Assembly: GCA_030446765.1 (NCBI GenBank)
Contig: JAUJMR010000001.1
Location: 716,352 to 756,360, forward strand
Direction of reading: 5' to 3'
DNA: 40,009 nucleotides
Source: Chloroflexia bacterium
GTDB taxonomy: Bacteria; Chloroflexota; Chloroflexia; Thermobaculales; Thermobaculaceae
Shown: positions 8,997 through 17,375 of the stretch, one piece after another
How positions within the stretch are numbered: position 1 is the first letter of the stretch
Layout: each line of letters opens with the position of its first letter
Notes under the pieces: generated by a model
What the model was told of the DNA's origin: nothing
What the model saw: only the letters and a program-made list of their open reading frames with translations
The model's database searches: none
Made by a program: the position numbers and the translations under genes

Positions 8997-10133
8997 TTAT
9001 CGCTCCCCGAAGATCTCGGGATGGATAGCCACCGCGAGGTCGCGGAGGCCCTGGCCCAGCCGCGGGCCAGGGACGATGCGTTCGACGTAGATTGGCACGA
9101 CGCGGTTGTCGCGCACCGCGGGAATGGTGCTGAAGCCCTTGCGCTGCTTCACCTCCTGCACCGATGTCGGGCTGAAGAAGTTCTCCGGCACATAGCCCTT
9201 CACGTCGCCGAGCAGGATCACCTTCGGCTTCGCGCTCACGATCGACTCGAAGCTCACCTGTCCGCTCTTCACACCGCTGAACACGTTGCGTCCGCCTGCA
9301 ACTGATAGAAGCTCGTCGCCGAGCGTGCCCTTGTTTACGGTGAACGGCTTGCCGGGCGTGCTGGCGTCGGTCTCATAGTACACCGGAACCTTAGGTGCCT
9401 TTGCCGTCCGCCGCTGCACAGCTTCGAGTTCGCCGCGCAGCTTGGTGGAGAGTTGATTCGCCTCATCGACGTGCCCGGTGATCTTGCCCAGGTCACGGAT
9501 CAGATCGTAAGTCGCCGACAGTGAGGTCGGATATGGTGTGGCCAGAACGGGCACACCGGCATCACGAAGTGCCTTGTCGAGGATCTCCTCGGTGCCGAAA
9601 CTCGTGATGACCAGGTCGGGATCAAGTCCAACGATCTTCTCCGTGTTGAACTTGAAGTTGTTGCCACCAATCTTTGGCTTCGCCGCTGCCGCCTTCGGGA
9701 ATGCGGTGAAGTCATCCACCGCGATAACCTGCTCACCTGCACCGATCGCGAACAGTGTCTCGTTGTTCACCGGAAACAGGGCGACAATGCGCCGCGGTCG
9801 CTGCTTCAGGGTCACCTTGCGCTGATTGGCGTCGGTATACACGAACGGGAAAGCCGCCTCGGTGCGGGGTGTTGTCGCCGCGGCGGTCATCTCCGGCTCC
9901 GCGGTCGTGCCTGCGGCAGCCGCCGCCACGGTGCCGGTTGCCGTGACGCCCGCATCGACCGTCACGGCAGCCTGTCCCGCGGTCGGAGTCTGCATCATGG
10001 CAGGCTCACTGGTCGGCTCAGCTTCCCCGACCGGGGTGCTACCGGTCGAGACGCCAGGAGTGGGCTCAGCGGCTCCACATGCGGTGAGTGCGAGGATGAT
10101 CAGCAACAGCGCGATGGCTTTCAGTCGTGACAA
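8997..10133 (-). CDS. btuF: cobalamin-type ABC importer, substrate-binding lipoprotein
   Basis: Extracellular binding protein (BtuF/FhuD-type, 378 residues). It has a lipoprotein signal: basic SRLK, a hydrophobic run and the lipobox LTAC, with the lipidated Cys at residue 19. A Thr/Ala/Glu-rich linker of about 90 residues follows. The two-lobed binding domain then begins near RRIVALFP and contains the conserved DPDLVITS segment. I chose TTG at 10131-10133 because AGGAGA lies 6-7 bases upstream and it places the signal peptide at the N-terminus. The ATG 33 bases upstream has no such signal. Expression is controlled by the riboswitch and terminator in the 5' leader. The long low-complexity linker is typical of Gram-positive-like lipoproteins. 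Confidence 0.88.
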   Translation of the reverse strand: MSRLKAIALLLIILALTACGAAEPTPGVSTGSTPVGEAEPTSEPAMMQTPTAGQAAVTVDAGVTATGTVAAAAAGTTAEPEMTAAATTPRTEAAFPFVYTDANQRKVTLKQRPRRIVALFPVNNETLFAIGAGEQVIAVDDFTAFPKAAAAKPKIGGNNFKFNTEKIVGLDPDLVITSFGTEEILDKALRDAGVPVLATPYPTSLSATYDLIRDLGKITGHVDEANQLSTKLRGELEAVQRRTAKAPKVPVYYETDASTPGKPFTVNKGTLGDELLSVAGGRNVFSGVKSGQVSFESIVSAKPKVILLGDVKGYVPENFFSPTSVQEVKQRKGFSTIPAVRDNRVVPIYVERIVPGPRLGQGLRDLAVAIHPEIFGER

Positions 10134-10204
10134 GTCTCTCTCCTGTTCTCGCCACGCCCCGATCAACTTGTAGTGCGTGGAAGAGAGGGACAGCGTGGCC
10201 CAAC

Positions 10205-10237
10205 AAAAAACCTTGCCGCCCGGGGAGGGCAGACAAG
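10205..10237 (-). terminator. Rho-independent terminator of the cobalamin riboswitch
   Basis: On the minus strand, CCTTGTC(T)GCCC pairs with GGGCGGCAAGG (10237-10211, one bulged T) and is followed by a run of six T (10210-10205). It lies between the aptamer and the btuF start, so ligand binding would be expected to favour termination. Confidence 0.85.
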
Positions 10238-10303
10238 GCGCTCGTTGGGATCACGGGATCCCGACTGCCACGCCCTCTCGCTCGAAGGGATGCTGGCGTT
10301 AAA

Positions 10304-10392
10304 GGTGAAGGCAGGTATTCGGGCTTTGCGAGTTTCGCTTACCGTTGCGGGACAGCGCCGGGCTTGCACCGGACTTCCCCTGCTCCTTCACC
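10304..10392 (-). promoter_or_regulatory. cobalamin riboswitch (compact aptamer)
   Basis: The minus strand holds the B12-box signature: CCGGTGCAAGCCCGG, then CTGTCCCGCAACGGTAA, then a 3' segment GAATACCTGC. The closing helix is perfect: GGTGAAGG (10392-10385) pairs with CCTTCACC (10311-10304), and GCAGG next to it pairs with CCTGC. The core is only 89 bases, so the large peripheral stems of the classic adenosylcobalamin class are absent or short. A terminator follows at 10237-10205. It controls btuF-btuC-btuD, which supports cobalamin as the imported substrate. Confidence 0.93.
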
Positions 10393-10409
10393 GTCTGCTA
10401 TTAGGCAGC

Positions 10410-10439
10410 ATCGTAGTGCACCGGTGGCGGCGGTGTCAA
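10410..10439 (-). promoter_or_regulatory. candidate promoter of the riboswitch-btu operon
   Basis: On the minus strand, a perfect TTGACA (10439-10434) and TACGAT (10415-10410) are separated by 18 bases. Transcription would start near 10403, just before the aptamer closing helix. Confidence 0.55.
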
Positions 10440-10469
10440 CTGCCACTGACGATGACAAGCCTACGTGCC

Positions 10470-10499
10470 TTGACGTGTTTCTTCGTGCTCTGTTATATT
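10470..10499 (+). promoter_or_regulatory. candidate promoter of tRNA-Val
   Basis: TTGACG at 10470-10475 and TATATT at 10494-10499 are separated by 18 bases. The tRNA starts 9 bases after the -10 element. It is divergent from the riboswitch promoter. Confidence 0.5.
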
Positions 10500-10507
10500 C
10501 GGCGTGC

Positions 10508-10581
<74 letters not shown>

Positions 10582-10588
10582 CCCGAGA

Positions 10589-10613
10589 TAAGGTCAGGTT
10601 ACACCTGGCCTTA
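10589..10613 (+). terminator. hairpin terminator after tRNA-Val
   Basis: TAAGGTCAGG (10589-10598) pairs with CCTGGCCTTA (10604-10613) around a 5-base loop, with one G-T wobble. Few T residues follow. It lies between tRNA-Val and the convergent MOSC gene and could stop transcription from both. Confidence 0.6.
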
Positions 10614-10670
10614 CGTGCTATTTCGAAGCGTGCCATCTTCCCCTTCGGACAGCGGTGCCTCCAAGGTACA

Positions 10671-11213
10671 TCACACTGGTTTAAGGGGCTGGTGAGGCGG
10701 TGGGGGCAGCTCAACGGTAATCGCATCGCCCGGCCGCACCGAGCCACCGGCGACCACCACTGTCATGACACCGGCCTTGCGAATCAGATTGCCCTCTTCA
10801 TCTCGGTCCAGTACCGCTGCCATCAGGCCGGGTTGGATGCCATTGAGCTGCGCGCAGGGATTGCGTAGTCCGGTGATCTCAACGACCGCCTCCGTGCCCA
10901 GGCGCAGCCGAGTACGGGCAGGGAGGGCAAGCAGGTCAACCCCCTGGGTAGTGATGTTCTCGCCCATCTGCCCTGCCGCGATAACCAGCCCGCGCGTGCG
11001 CAACTCCTCATGCAGCTCGGCATGAATCAGGTGCACCTGGCGGAGATTCGGCTGCTCGGGGTCGCGTGCGACGCGCGAGCGGTGCTTGACCGTTGCTCCG
11101 GCGTGCGCGTCGCCCTCGACGCCCGACCCCTCCACCAGCCGAATCACCGGATGGTTCCCCTTGGTCATCGAATGGGTTGCACTCCGGCTCACCGCTTGTA
11201 CCGTCCCGGTCAT
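10671..11213 (-). CDS. MOSC-domain protein
   Basis: A 180-residue protein of the MOSC (molybdenum cofactor sulfurase C-terminal) family. Family members bind or transfer molybdenum cofactor-linked sulfur or act on N-hydroxylated compounds. Visible landmarks are GVEGDAHAG near the N-terminus, QVHLIHAEL, GENITTQGVDLL and the conserved cysteine in NPCAQLNGIQPGL. The C-terminus ends with a proline-rich tail. The ATG at 11213 overlaps the coaE stop as ATGA, fixing the start. The frame is open further upstream, but that is a coaE shadow. It is stand-alone, with no ferredoxin or FMN domain. The substrate is unknown, and no molybdopterin genes are nearby. Confidence 0.85.
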   Translation of the reverse strand: MTGTVQAVSRSATHSMTKGNHPVIRLVEGSGVEGDAHAGATVKHRSRVARDPEQPNLRQVHLIHAELHEELRTRGLVIAAGQMGENITTQGVDLLALPARTRLRLGTEAVVEITGLRNPCAQLNGIQPGLMAAVLDRDEEGNLIRKAGVMTVVVAGGSVRPGDAITVELPPPPHQPLKPV

Positions 11214-11836
11214 GTTCCCTGTCCTTTCTCTGAAACCGCCCGCTCCCACGCAGCGACAACCTGCCGCCGCGTCTCCTCCAGGCCGGTCTCGTTGTCTATG
11301 ACGACATCCGCCACGCGCAGCTTCTCCTCCTGTGGGGGCTGGGCACCGATCCGAAGCAGTGCCTCCTCGCTCGTGTAGCCGTTGCGCTCCATCAGCCGCG
11401 CGACCTGCTGCTCGGGGCGACAGCGCACCACCCACACCTCGTCGCACAGCTGGGCGAGCCCACCCTCAATGAGCTTGATCGCATCCACTACGAGCGGCGA
11501 GGAACGGGCCGCGAGGATGCCCACGATCTCGGCCCGGACGTGCGGCTGCACCAGCTCCTCGAGCCTCCGCAACTCCGCCGCGTCCGAGAATACCCGCTGG
11601 CCCAGTGCTCGACGGTTAATCTCCCCGGACTCCCCGAGGATCGACTGACCGAACGCCTCTACGACGCCGGAGTACGCCGCGCCATCGACCGCGAGCGCCC
11701 GATGCGTCAACTCGTCTGCGTCGATCGTGCACGCGCCGATGTCTCGCAGCATCCGCAGCACGGTGCTCTTGCCACACGCGATGTTCCCGGTGAGGCCAAT
11801 CACCGGCCCGCGTGAGTCACCGCTGTGCTGCTCCAA
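11210..11836 (-). CDS. coaE: dephospho-CoA kinase
   Basis: Catalyses ATP-dependent phosphorylation of dephospho-CoA at the 3'-hydroxyl, the last step of coenzyme A synthesis, in the cytosol. The protein has 208 residues, typical for the family. The P-loop GNIACGKS is at residues 17-24, followed by IDADELTHRAL (conserved DAD) and RRALGQRVFSD. The lid region reads CRPEQQVARLMERNG and the C-terminus carries ADVVIDN. The start is TTG at 11836, supported by AAGGAG about 6 bases upstream; there is no suitable ATG. It forms an operon with the MOSC gene and is divergent from der. Confidence 0.95.
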   Translation of the reverse strand: MEQHSGDSRGPVIGLTGNIACGKSTVLRMLRDIGACTIDADELTHRALAVDGAAYSGVVEAFGQSILGESGEINRRALGQRVFSDAAELRRLEELVQPHVRAEIVGILAARSSPLVVDAIKLIEGGLAQLCDEVWVVRCRPEQQVARLMERNGYTSEEALLRIGAQPPQEEKLRVADVVIDNETGLEETRRQVVAAWERAVSEKGQGT

Positions 11837-11853
11837 GAACGTCTCCTTCTGCT

Positions 11854-11883
11854 TTGTGCTGTAGCGCCTTCGTGCCGTATAAT
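11854..11883 (+). promoter_or_regulatory. candidate promoter of der-plsY
   Basis: TTGTGC at 11854-11859 and a perfect TATAAT at 11878-11883 are separated by 18 bases. The 5' leader would be about 75 bases. Confidence 0.55.
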
Positions 11884-11966
11884 GCCCCGGAAGCGCACGC
11901 CCGTTCCCATGATACGCCTGGCGGGTCGGTGCGTCTATTTGTATTTACAGGGTATCTGGGGGCTCC

Positions 11967-13307
11967 ATGGCATCCAAACCCGTCGTCGCGATCGTCGGTC
12001 GGCCAAACGTCGGCAAATCCACGTTCTTCAACCGGCTCCTGGGCGAGCGCTCCGCGATCGTGCAGAACGAGCCGGGCACCACGCGCGACCGACTCTATGC
12101 AGACGCAGAGTGGGCCGGGCGCACGTTCACCGTCGTTGACACGGGTGGCCTCCTGACCGGCAATGGCGAAGCGGGCACCGCGGAAGATATGTACGCCCAG
12201 GTACGGCAGCAGGCCGAGGTAGCCATCGAAGAGGCCGACGTGCTGCTGTTCATGCTTGATGTCGCCGCCGGCGTCACCCCCGCCGATCACGAGGTTGCGA
12301 ACATCGTCCGCCGTACCCACAAGCCCGTCGTGCTCGTCGCCAACAAGGCGGACAGCGAGCAGCGCGAAGACGCCGCCAACGAGTTCTACGAGCTCGGCAT
12401 GGGCGATCCGGTAACCATCTCCGCGTACCACGGCCGGGGTATCGGTGACTTGATCGATCTGCTGGTCGCGCAACTGCCGCCAGAGGAGGAAGAGGAGGAA
12501 GACGAGACCGACGCCATCCGGATCGCGATCGTCGGCCGGCCAAACGTCGGCAAGAGCCGTCTGCTCAACGCGATACTCGGGCAGGAGCGCTCCATCGTGA
12601 GCGACGTTCCCGGCACAACGCGCGATCCTGTCGACACTGAGCTCGACTGGAACGGCTTCGAGCTGGTGCTGATCGACACCGCGGGTATCCGGCGCAGGGG
12701 CAAGGTCGATCCGGGCATTGAGCAGTACAGCGTTATCCGTACCCTGCGCGCGATCAGCCGCGCCGATATAGTGCTCCTGCTCTTCGACGCAACGGAGGGC
12801 ATCACCGCACAAGACGAGCACATCGCCGGATACGTGCTCGAGGAGTCAAAGGGTCTCGTGCTCGTCGTCAACAAGTGGGACCTGATCGAAAAAGACGGCA
12901 ACACGATGCGCGAGTATACCCAGCAGTTCCGTGAACGGCTGCAGTTCCTCAACTGGGCGCCGCTCGCCTTCATCTCCGCCAAGTTCTCGCAGCGCATCCC
13001 CACTGTACTCGAAGCGGCGATCAAGGTGGCCGACGAGCGCAAGAAGCGCGTCTCCACAGCGAACCTCAACCGACTTCTCCAGGAGGCGGTGTCGGAGCAC
13101 GCGCCACCGTCCAAGCCCGGCCGCTGGCTGAAGTTCATGTACGCAACGCAGGCCGATGTACGCCCGCCCACGTTCGTCTTTTTCGTCAACGACGCCAAGC
13201 AGGTGCAGTTCGGATACAAGCGATACCTCGAAAACCGGCTGCGCGAGCGGTTCGGGTTTGAGGGGACACCGATCCGGTTGGTATTCCGCAACCGGCAGGA
13301 GACGTAG
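11967..13307 (+). CDS. der: ribosome biogenesis GTPase Der (EngA)
   Basis: Essential tandem GTPase needed for maturation of the large ribosomal subunit. The protein has 446 residues. The first G domain has G1 GRPNVGKS at 11-18, a DTGG-type G3 and NKAD for G4. An acidic linker (EEEEEEDE) precedes the second G domain, which has G1 GRPNVGKS at 190-197, [10 protein letters not shown] and NKWD. The C-terminal KH-like domain contains the usual KFMYATQ and [16 protein letters not shown] segments. The ATG at 11967 follows a GGGGG-containing Shine-Dalgarno. Its TAG stop shares a base with the plsY GTG, so the two are coupled. Confidence 0.97.
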   Translation: MASKPVVAIVGRPNVGKSTFFNRLLGERSAIVQNEPGTTRDRLYADAEWAGRTFTVVDTGGLLTGNGEAGTAEDMYAQVRQQAEVAIEEADVLLFMLDVAAGVTPADHEVANIVRRTHKPVVLVANKADSEQREDAANEFYELGMGDPVTISAYHGRGIGDLIDLLVAQLPPEEEEEEDETDAIRIAIVGRPNVGKSRLLNAILGQERSIVSDVPGTTRDPVDTELDWNGFELVLIDTAGIRRRGKVDPGIEQYSVIRTLRAISRADIVLLLFDATEGITAQDEHIAGYVLEESKGLVLVVNKWDLIEKDGNTMREYTQQFRERLQFLNWAPLAFISAKFSQRIPTVLEAAIKVADERKKRVSTANLNRLLQEAVSEHAPPSKPGRWLKFMYATQADVRPPTFVFFVNDAKQVQFGYKRYLENRLRERFGFEGTPIRLVFRNRQET

Positions 13308-13912
13308 TGGATGTCGTACCCCTCGCCATCTCGCTCGTACTTGCCTATCTCTTAGGCGCAATTCCCAGCGGCTACCTGGTCGCCCACTTGCTCGCCCACC
13401 GGGACGTGCGCGCCCAGGGCAGCGGCAAGACGGGCGCGACGAACGTGCGGCGGCTCCTGGGATGGCGGGGGTTCTTCCTCGTCCTGTTCCTCGACGCGCT
13501 CAAAGGTGCCGCGGCGGTAGTCTTGGCCCGATGGCTTGTTCCTGAACCGGACACCTGGGCCGCCGCGCTTGCGGGCATCGCCGCCGTGGCCGGGCACACC
13601 TGGCCGGTCTTTCTCCGCTTCCGCGGTGGCCGAGGCGTTGCGCCCGGCGGCGGGGCGATGTTCGCGATGCTTCCGGAGGTGATGCTCCTCAGCACGCTCG
13701 TCGGAACCCCAACCGTACTGCTCTCCCGCTACATGAGCCTCGGCTCCGTGCTGGGCACACTCGTAGTGCCGACCGTCACGCTTATCCTCGTGGTCTTCTT
13801 CGATCGCCCCTGGCCGTATCTCCTATACGCCATCATCGCGAGCGCGCTCATTCTCCGCACGCACAAGGACAACATTGAGCGCCTCATCTCCGGCACCGAA
13901 CGCCGCATCTGA
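13307..13912 (+). CDS. plsY: glycerol-3-phosphate acyltransferase PlsY
   Basis: Membrane acyltransferase that moves an acyl group from acyl-phosphate to glycerol-3-phosphate, the first step of phospholipid synthesis. It has 201 residues with several membrane helices. The PlsY signature loops are visible: AIPSGYLVA, then GSGKTGATNVRR, and GHTWPVFLRFRGGRGVA. The start is GTG at 13307, overlapping the der TAG by one base, with AGGAG 5 bases upstream. der-plsY pairs are common in bacteria. PlsX is not in the window. Confidence 0.95.
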   Translation: MDVVPLAISLVLAYLLGAIPSGYLVAHLLAHRDVRAQGSGKTGATNVRRLLGWRGFFLVLFLDALKGAAAVVLARWLVPEPDTWAAALAGIAAVAGHTWPVFLRFRGGRGVAPGGGAMFAMLPEVMLLSTLVGTPTVLLSRYMSLGSVLGTLVVPTVTLILVVFFDRPWPYLLYAIIASALILRTHKDNIERLISGTERRI

Positions 13913-14273
13913 TCGTCCTGTTTGCCGATATGCGGGTGGTAAGGGGTGCTTCGCCACGCTTATGGATTCGTTGCGCGCCCAGAGTAACCCATTGCCTGGC
14001 GCTCGCCGAGAACTCGTAGGCGCGCCGAGAGATGGCCCGCGAAAAGAACCTTCTACAGACTGCGGCTGAACCGTAGAGCATGTGTCATTCTGAGAGTGCG
14101 CGGAATTTGTGGTACGGGTTTCGGATCCCTCCCTGCGTTCGGAATGACATCCACCACGGTTCAACCGGATCGCGTATGAGTTGGTGCTCGGCCGGCGGTA
14201 AGCTCAGCGGGGCGCGTTGGCGTTTCCACAAGAAGACAATGATGGCGAAATCAGGAGATCAGCCCAGGCGTGG
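13913..14273. other. intergenic region carrying repeat copy 1
   Basis: There is no gene in this 361-base gap after plsY. The right half holds the palindromic repeat at 14063-14177. The left half (13913-14060) contains a short inverted segment (GGGGTGCTTCGCCACG) and nothing else I can support. Confidence 0.5.
14063..14177. repeat. dispersed palindromic repeat, copy 1
   Basis: This 115-base element matches 35617-35730 along its whole length. Its ends are inverted repeats (CGGCTGAACCGT at 14063-14074 against ACGGTTCAACCG at 14156-14168, 11 of 12 pairs). Inside these, TGTCATTC (14083-14090) and GAATGACA (14142-14149) pair perfectly. No coding capacity is evident. The layout is MITE-like or REP-like. 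Confidence 0.85.
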
Positions 14274-14936
14274 CTATACCCTCGATCTCATCTGCCAGTC
14301 TGCCCGGCGTCCCCGCGTCAAGAGGAAGTATCCCACGACCGCCATCGCGAGACTGAGCGGCAACACGGCCCCATGCGGGATGTAGTTGAGGAAGACCACC
14401 GGAATGGCGGCGGGACCAGCGATCACGAGCAGCCACGCAGCCCAGGTTGGAACGACGCTCCCACGCAACGTTATCCTGCCATAGAAGACCGAGCCGACCA
14501 GTACCACGAGAACCGCCAGCATCTCGAACGTGAACCCCAGCCCTTGCACCGGACTGTCCGAGATGTCCCCGCTCCCACCCCAGTACGCCACTACATCGCC
14601 GACGAGTGCGAGCGACAGCCCGCCGAGCACGACGCGGAACCAGAGCCTTTCTCCTGACACGCCCCTTGATTGGAGGGCGTGCAGGCCCACGAGCCCGGCG
14701 ATCACTGCCAAGTACACCAGGAAGAACATCCTGCCGTACAAGTAATACTCATCGAGGCCGAGCCGGGGACCGAAAGTACCGTGTACCCTGTTGGCCAGAT
14801 CCAGGAGCGGCCCCACGGCCAGGACCAGGGGTGGCGCATCGGCCCCGCTGAAGATTGATGCCTGGATGGGTGTCAGCAGCACGCACAAGAGCCCACCCAG
14901 CAAAGCCGCCAGCCCAGTCCACCTCACGCGCGACAT
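14274..14936 (-). CDS. hypothetical polytopic membrane protein, 220 aa
   Basis: I do not recognise the family. The protein has about six hydrophobic helices (roughly residues 8-28, 68-88, 100-122, 132-155, 165-185 and 190-208). Short polar loops join them, and one loop of about 30 residues after helix 1 contains DLANRVHGTFGPRLG. The ATG at 14936 sits directly behind GGGGAGGAGAGG, a strong Shine-Dalgarno. It is a single gene between the plsY-side repeat and the hydrolase gene on the same strand. The loop before helix 2 and the overall profile suggest a small integral membrane protein of unknown role. Confidence 0.8.
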   Translation of the reverse strand: MSRVRWTGLAALLGGLLCVLLTPIQASIFSGADAPPLVLAVGPLLDLANRVHGTFGPRLGLDEYYLYGRMFFLVYLAVIAGLVGLHALQSRGVSGERLWFRVVLGGLSLALVGDVVAYWGGSGDISDSPVQGLGFTFEMLAVLVVLVGSVFYGRITLRGSVVPTWAAWLLVIAGPAAIPVVFLNYIPHGAVLPLSLAMAVVGYFLLTRGRRADWQMRSRV

Positions 14937-15033
14937 CCTCTCCTCCCCACAAGCAACGTGCGGCTAGTATGCCTGCCCAGAACCTTTCCAAGATCCAGGC
15001 AGCTCCTCACGGTGTTCGATTCCGGGACCTCGG

Positions 15034-15609
15034 CTATCTGGCGCTGAGGAAGCTGAGCACACGCTGCCCCAGCAGCTTAGCAGCGACATCGTCGTGCGAC
15101 GAAAGCGAGCTATCGGTAAAAAGATGCTGGTCGCCGGGGTAAAGGAACAACTCCGCATCCTCGGCCTCGTCGACGAGCGCGCGGGCGGCGTCGATGTCAC
15201 CGTCGTCGACGAAGAACGGGTCGGCGTCCATCGCGTGTACCTGCACCGGCACCCCGTCCGGCCAGGATGAGCTGAACTCCGACACCGGGACGCAGGCGTG
15301 GAAGAGCAGCGCCCCTCGCGCCCCAGCCCGGGTCTGAGCCAGGCACTGCGCCGGGAGCACACCCAGGGAGAAGCCGCCATAGACCAGGTCGGCAGGCAGC
15401 CCATCGACCGCCCGGGCGCCGCGCTCCATCACCTCGCCAAAACCGATCTCCTTGGCGTACCCAACTCCCTGCTCCACGGTATCAAAGGTACGGCCGTCGA
15501 ACAGGTCAGGCGTATGCACGGTGTGCCCGGCGCGGCGCAGATCGTCAGCGAAGGTGACCATGCCGGGGGTCAGCCCGTGCGCATGGTGGAAGAGCACTAC
15601 CTCAGTCAT
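15034..15609 (-). CDS. dienelactone hydrolase family protein
   Basis: An alpha/beta-hydrolase of 191 residues. The opening VVLFHHAHGLTPGM and the nucleophile elbow GGFSLG match small dienelactone hydrolase relatives, but the nucleophile is Ser81, where dienelactone hydrolase itself has Cys. Likely triad partners are an Asp in the DADPFF region (near 130) and H162 in GDQHLF. The start is ATG 15609, with AGGAG about 8 bases upstream; the longer frame is unsupported. The substrate is unknown, as these proteins act on various esters and lactones. It is a single gene, with about 190 bases separating it from the upstream minus-strand gene. Confidence 0.85.
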   Translation of the reverse strand: MTEVVLFHHAHGLTPGMVTFADDLRRAGHTVHTPDLFDGRTFDTVEQGVGYAKEIGFGEVMERGARAVDGLPADLVYGGFSLGVLPAQCLAQTRAGARGALLFHACVPVSEFSSSWPDGVPVQVHAMDADPFFVDDGDIDAARALVDEAEDAELFLYPGDQHLFTDSSLSSHDDVAAKLLGQRVLSFLSAR

Positions 15610-15796
15610 TCCTAACACTCCTGTTTCTCGAATGCGCTGACCGATTGAATGATCCAAAAGCCTAGCACGGTCCAACGATGTCCAGCAATATCCCCGACTA
15701 CGGAATAATGGACACCGTTGAAAGGGGAGCCGATGTACACGCGGCGCTGAGCAGTGCAACGTAGATCCGCCGTCTTTTGCCGTGCAGCTTCCGGGG

Positions 15797-16243
15797 CTAC
15801 GTCCACACCGCAGCAGGCACGAGCGCCTTGCGCAGCTTGTGCGGCGTGTTGCGCGTCTCGAAGTCCTCGCAGACCTGGACCCAGCACTCCGCGGCGAGCG
15901 TCAGCAAGCAATGGGGGACGCCTGCATTGATCACGATAGGGCGGTCAAGCACGAACACCTGCACGTTCAGCGACCGATCCGGTGGCGCCACGCAGAGCAG
16001 CAGTGTGCCACCCTGTGGCGTGAGGAGGCGCCGGCCATCGTACGCGTACAGGCTGTCGGTCCAACGTGTGCGGACACAGTGCATCGCGATCTTCCAGCCG
16101 TTAGAGCTCACCCGCGCGAGCGTGCGAAGCTCATCCTCTCCGCGCTGGGCCCGTCCAGGGTCGGGGCGGGCGACCTCAACCGACTCCCCAAAACGCAGGA
16201 AGTTCTCACGGTCTATGAACTCGATCTCTACGGCACCCCTCAT
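15797..16243 (-). CDS. cupin-like hypothetical protein, 148 aa
   Basis: A soluble protein with alternating beta-strand segments. The segment VFVLDRPIVINAGVPHCLL resembles the second cupin motif of ureidoglycolate-lyase-type proteins (a Gly-Val-x-His turn), and YDGRRLLTPQGGTLLLC resembles the first. The start is taken as ATG 16243; the open frame extends upstream into the upp region, where it would overlap the divergent promoter. No catalytic role can be assigned. It is divergent from upp, with about 95 bases between starts, so the promoters of both genes must share that gap. Confidence 0.6.
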   Translation of the reverse strand: MRGAVEIEFIDRENFLRFGESVEVARPDPGRAQRGEDELRTLARVSSNGWKIAMHCVRTRWTDSLYAYDGRRLLTPQGGTLLLCVAPPDRSLNVQVFVLDRPIVINAGVPHCLLTLAAECWVQVCEDFETRNTPHKLRKALVPAAVWT

Positions 16244-16339
16244 ACTTCGGCATGCTAGTGGGTTGTGAAAGCCGCGGTCAACCCTTGCGCCCGTTGACGC
16301 GATGTGATTTACTCGCGCAGCAGATAGACGGAGGCGTGC

Positions 16340-16966
16340 GTGACCAGTATTGCCGTTTCGACTCACCCACTCGTGGCGCACAAAGTGACGCGCCTACGCG
16401 ACCCGCGGACGAAACCGAAGGAGTTTCGTGAGTTGGTGAACGAGATCACCACACTCCTCCTCTACGAGGCCACCGCGGACCTGCCAGTCCGCTCTGTCCC
16501 GGTAGAAACCCCACTCGCGACTACCAGCGGCGCGGAGCTGGAGTCCCGCATCGGCCTTATCCCGATCCTTCGTGCCGGTCTGGGAATGGTGCCTGCCGCT
16601 TCCGCGCTGCTCCCACACGCGGAGGTCTGGCACCTTGGCATCTACCGGGAGGAGGCCACCCGCACGCCCGTCGAGTACTACAACAAGCTCCCGCAGGATC
16701 TGAACATCGACGTCGCGATCGTACTCGACCCGATGCTGGCGACCGGCGGCTCCGCGGTGGCGGCGATCGACGTGCTGAAGCTGCGCAGCCTGCGCTCGGT
16801 GCGGTTCGTGGGGCTTATCGCAGCGCCGGAAGGGACGGAGGCGTTGCAGGGCGCGCACCCCGATGTCTCGATTCACGTGGCCGCGCTCGATTCCCACCTC
16901 AATGAACAGGCGTATATCATCCCCGGCCTCGGCGACGCGGGTGACCGGCAGTTCGGTACGGCGTAA
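16340..16966 (+). CDS. upp: uracil phosphoribosyltransferase
   Basis: Pyrimidine salvage enzyme that converts uracil and PRPP to UMP and pyrophosphate in the cytosol. It has 208 residues, the usual length. Landmarks are HPLVAHKVTRLRD at the N-terminus, IPILRAGLGM, the PRPP loop VLDPMLATGGS and the uracil-binding C-terminal region YIIPGLGDAGDRQFGT. The start is GTG 16340 behind GGAGG. It appears to be a single gene. Confidence 0.97.
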   Translation: MTSIAVSTHPLVAHKVTRLRDPRTKPKEFRELVNEITTLLLYEATADLPVRSVPVETPLATTSGAELESRIGLIPILRAGLGMVPAASALLPHAEVWHLGIYREEATRTPVEYYNKLPQDLNIDVAIVLDPMLATGGSAVAAIDVLKLRSLRSVRFVGLIAAPEGTEALQGAHPDVSIHVAALDSHLNEQAYIIPGLGDAGDRQFGTA

Positions 16967-17375
16967 CAGGCGACGATAACGCACTCCCTCAACACAAGCG
17001 CGAGCGCGGTGCAGCAGAGAAACTTGTAAAATCTCGCCGCCTGATGGGACCGCCTCGACCCGTCCAAGCACATGCGACGCAACCCGACAACTTGACCGGT
17101 CAGCGACGGTGTGTTAAATTGCGCCAATGGGTCGGTCGATGTGTCCAATATCCCAAAAACGATCAGCCTCAACGCTTGCAGGGGCGCAGAACGGTGGCCC
17201 GCCCGATGCTGGAGAGAAAGCCTGAGCATAGCGATGAACCGCGGGGATGGGTGCTCCACGCACCGCAGAGCTTTCTCGGCAAGCGCTTTGACGAAGCGTT
17301 GATCGGCGCGATCACGACCTGACAGCAGAACGAAGGTGGGAACGAACGCACAGCGAAGGTAGAGGGGGAGCAACG
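16967..17375. other. long leader region between upp and the dioxygenase gene
   Basis: I see no gene in these 409 bases. A good promoter lies at 17092-17120. The roughly 250-base leader beyond it is structured: GAGAAAGC (17214-17221) pairs with GCTTTCTC (17270-17277), enclosing a hairpin GGTGC/GCACC (17250-17264). A second hairpin CGCTT/AAGCG lies at 17284-17298. Near the 3' end, AAGGTGGGAACG (17333-17344) resembles a T-box core, but no specifier loop or antiterminator could be established. Confidence 0.45.
17092..17120 (+). promoter_or_regulatory. candidate promoter of the PhyH-type gene
   Basis: TTGACC at 17092-17097 and TAAATT at 17115-17120 have 17-base spacing. It is one of the better matches in the window and gives a 5' leader of about 250 bases. 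Confidence 0.55.

Noticed and set aside
14063-14177. CRISPR array or attachment sites
   Set aside because: The repeats occur as isolated intergenic copies 21 kb apart; there are no spacers, cas genes or integrase.
17044-17322. 92-codon frame in the leader of the PhyH gene
   Set aside because: No Shine-Dalgarno or domain; it overlaps the promoter and paired helices of the leader.
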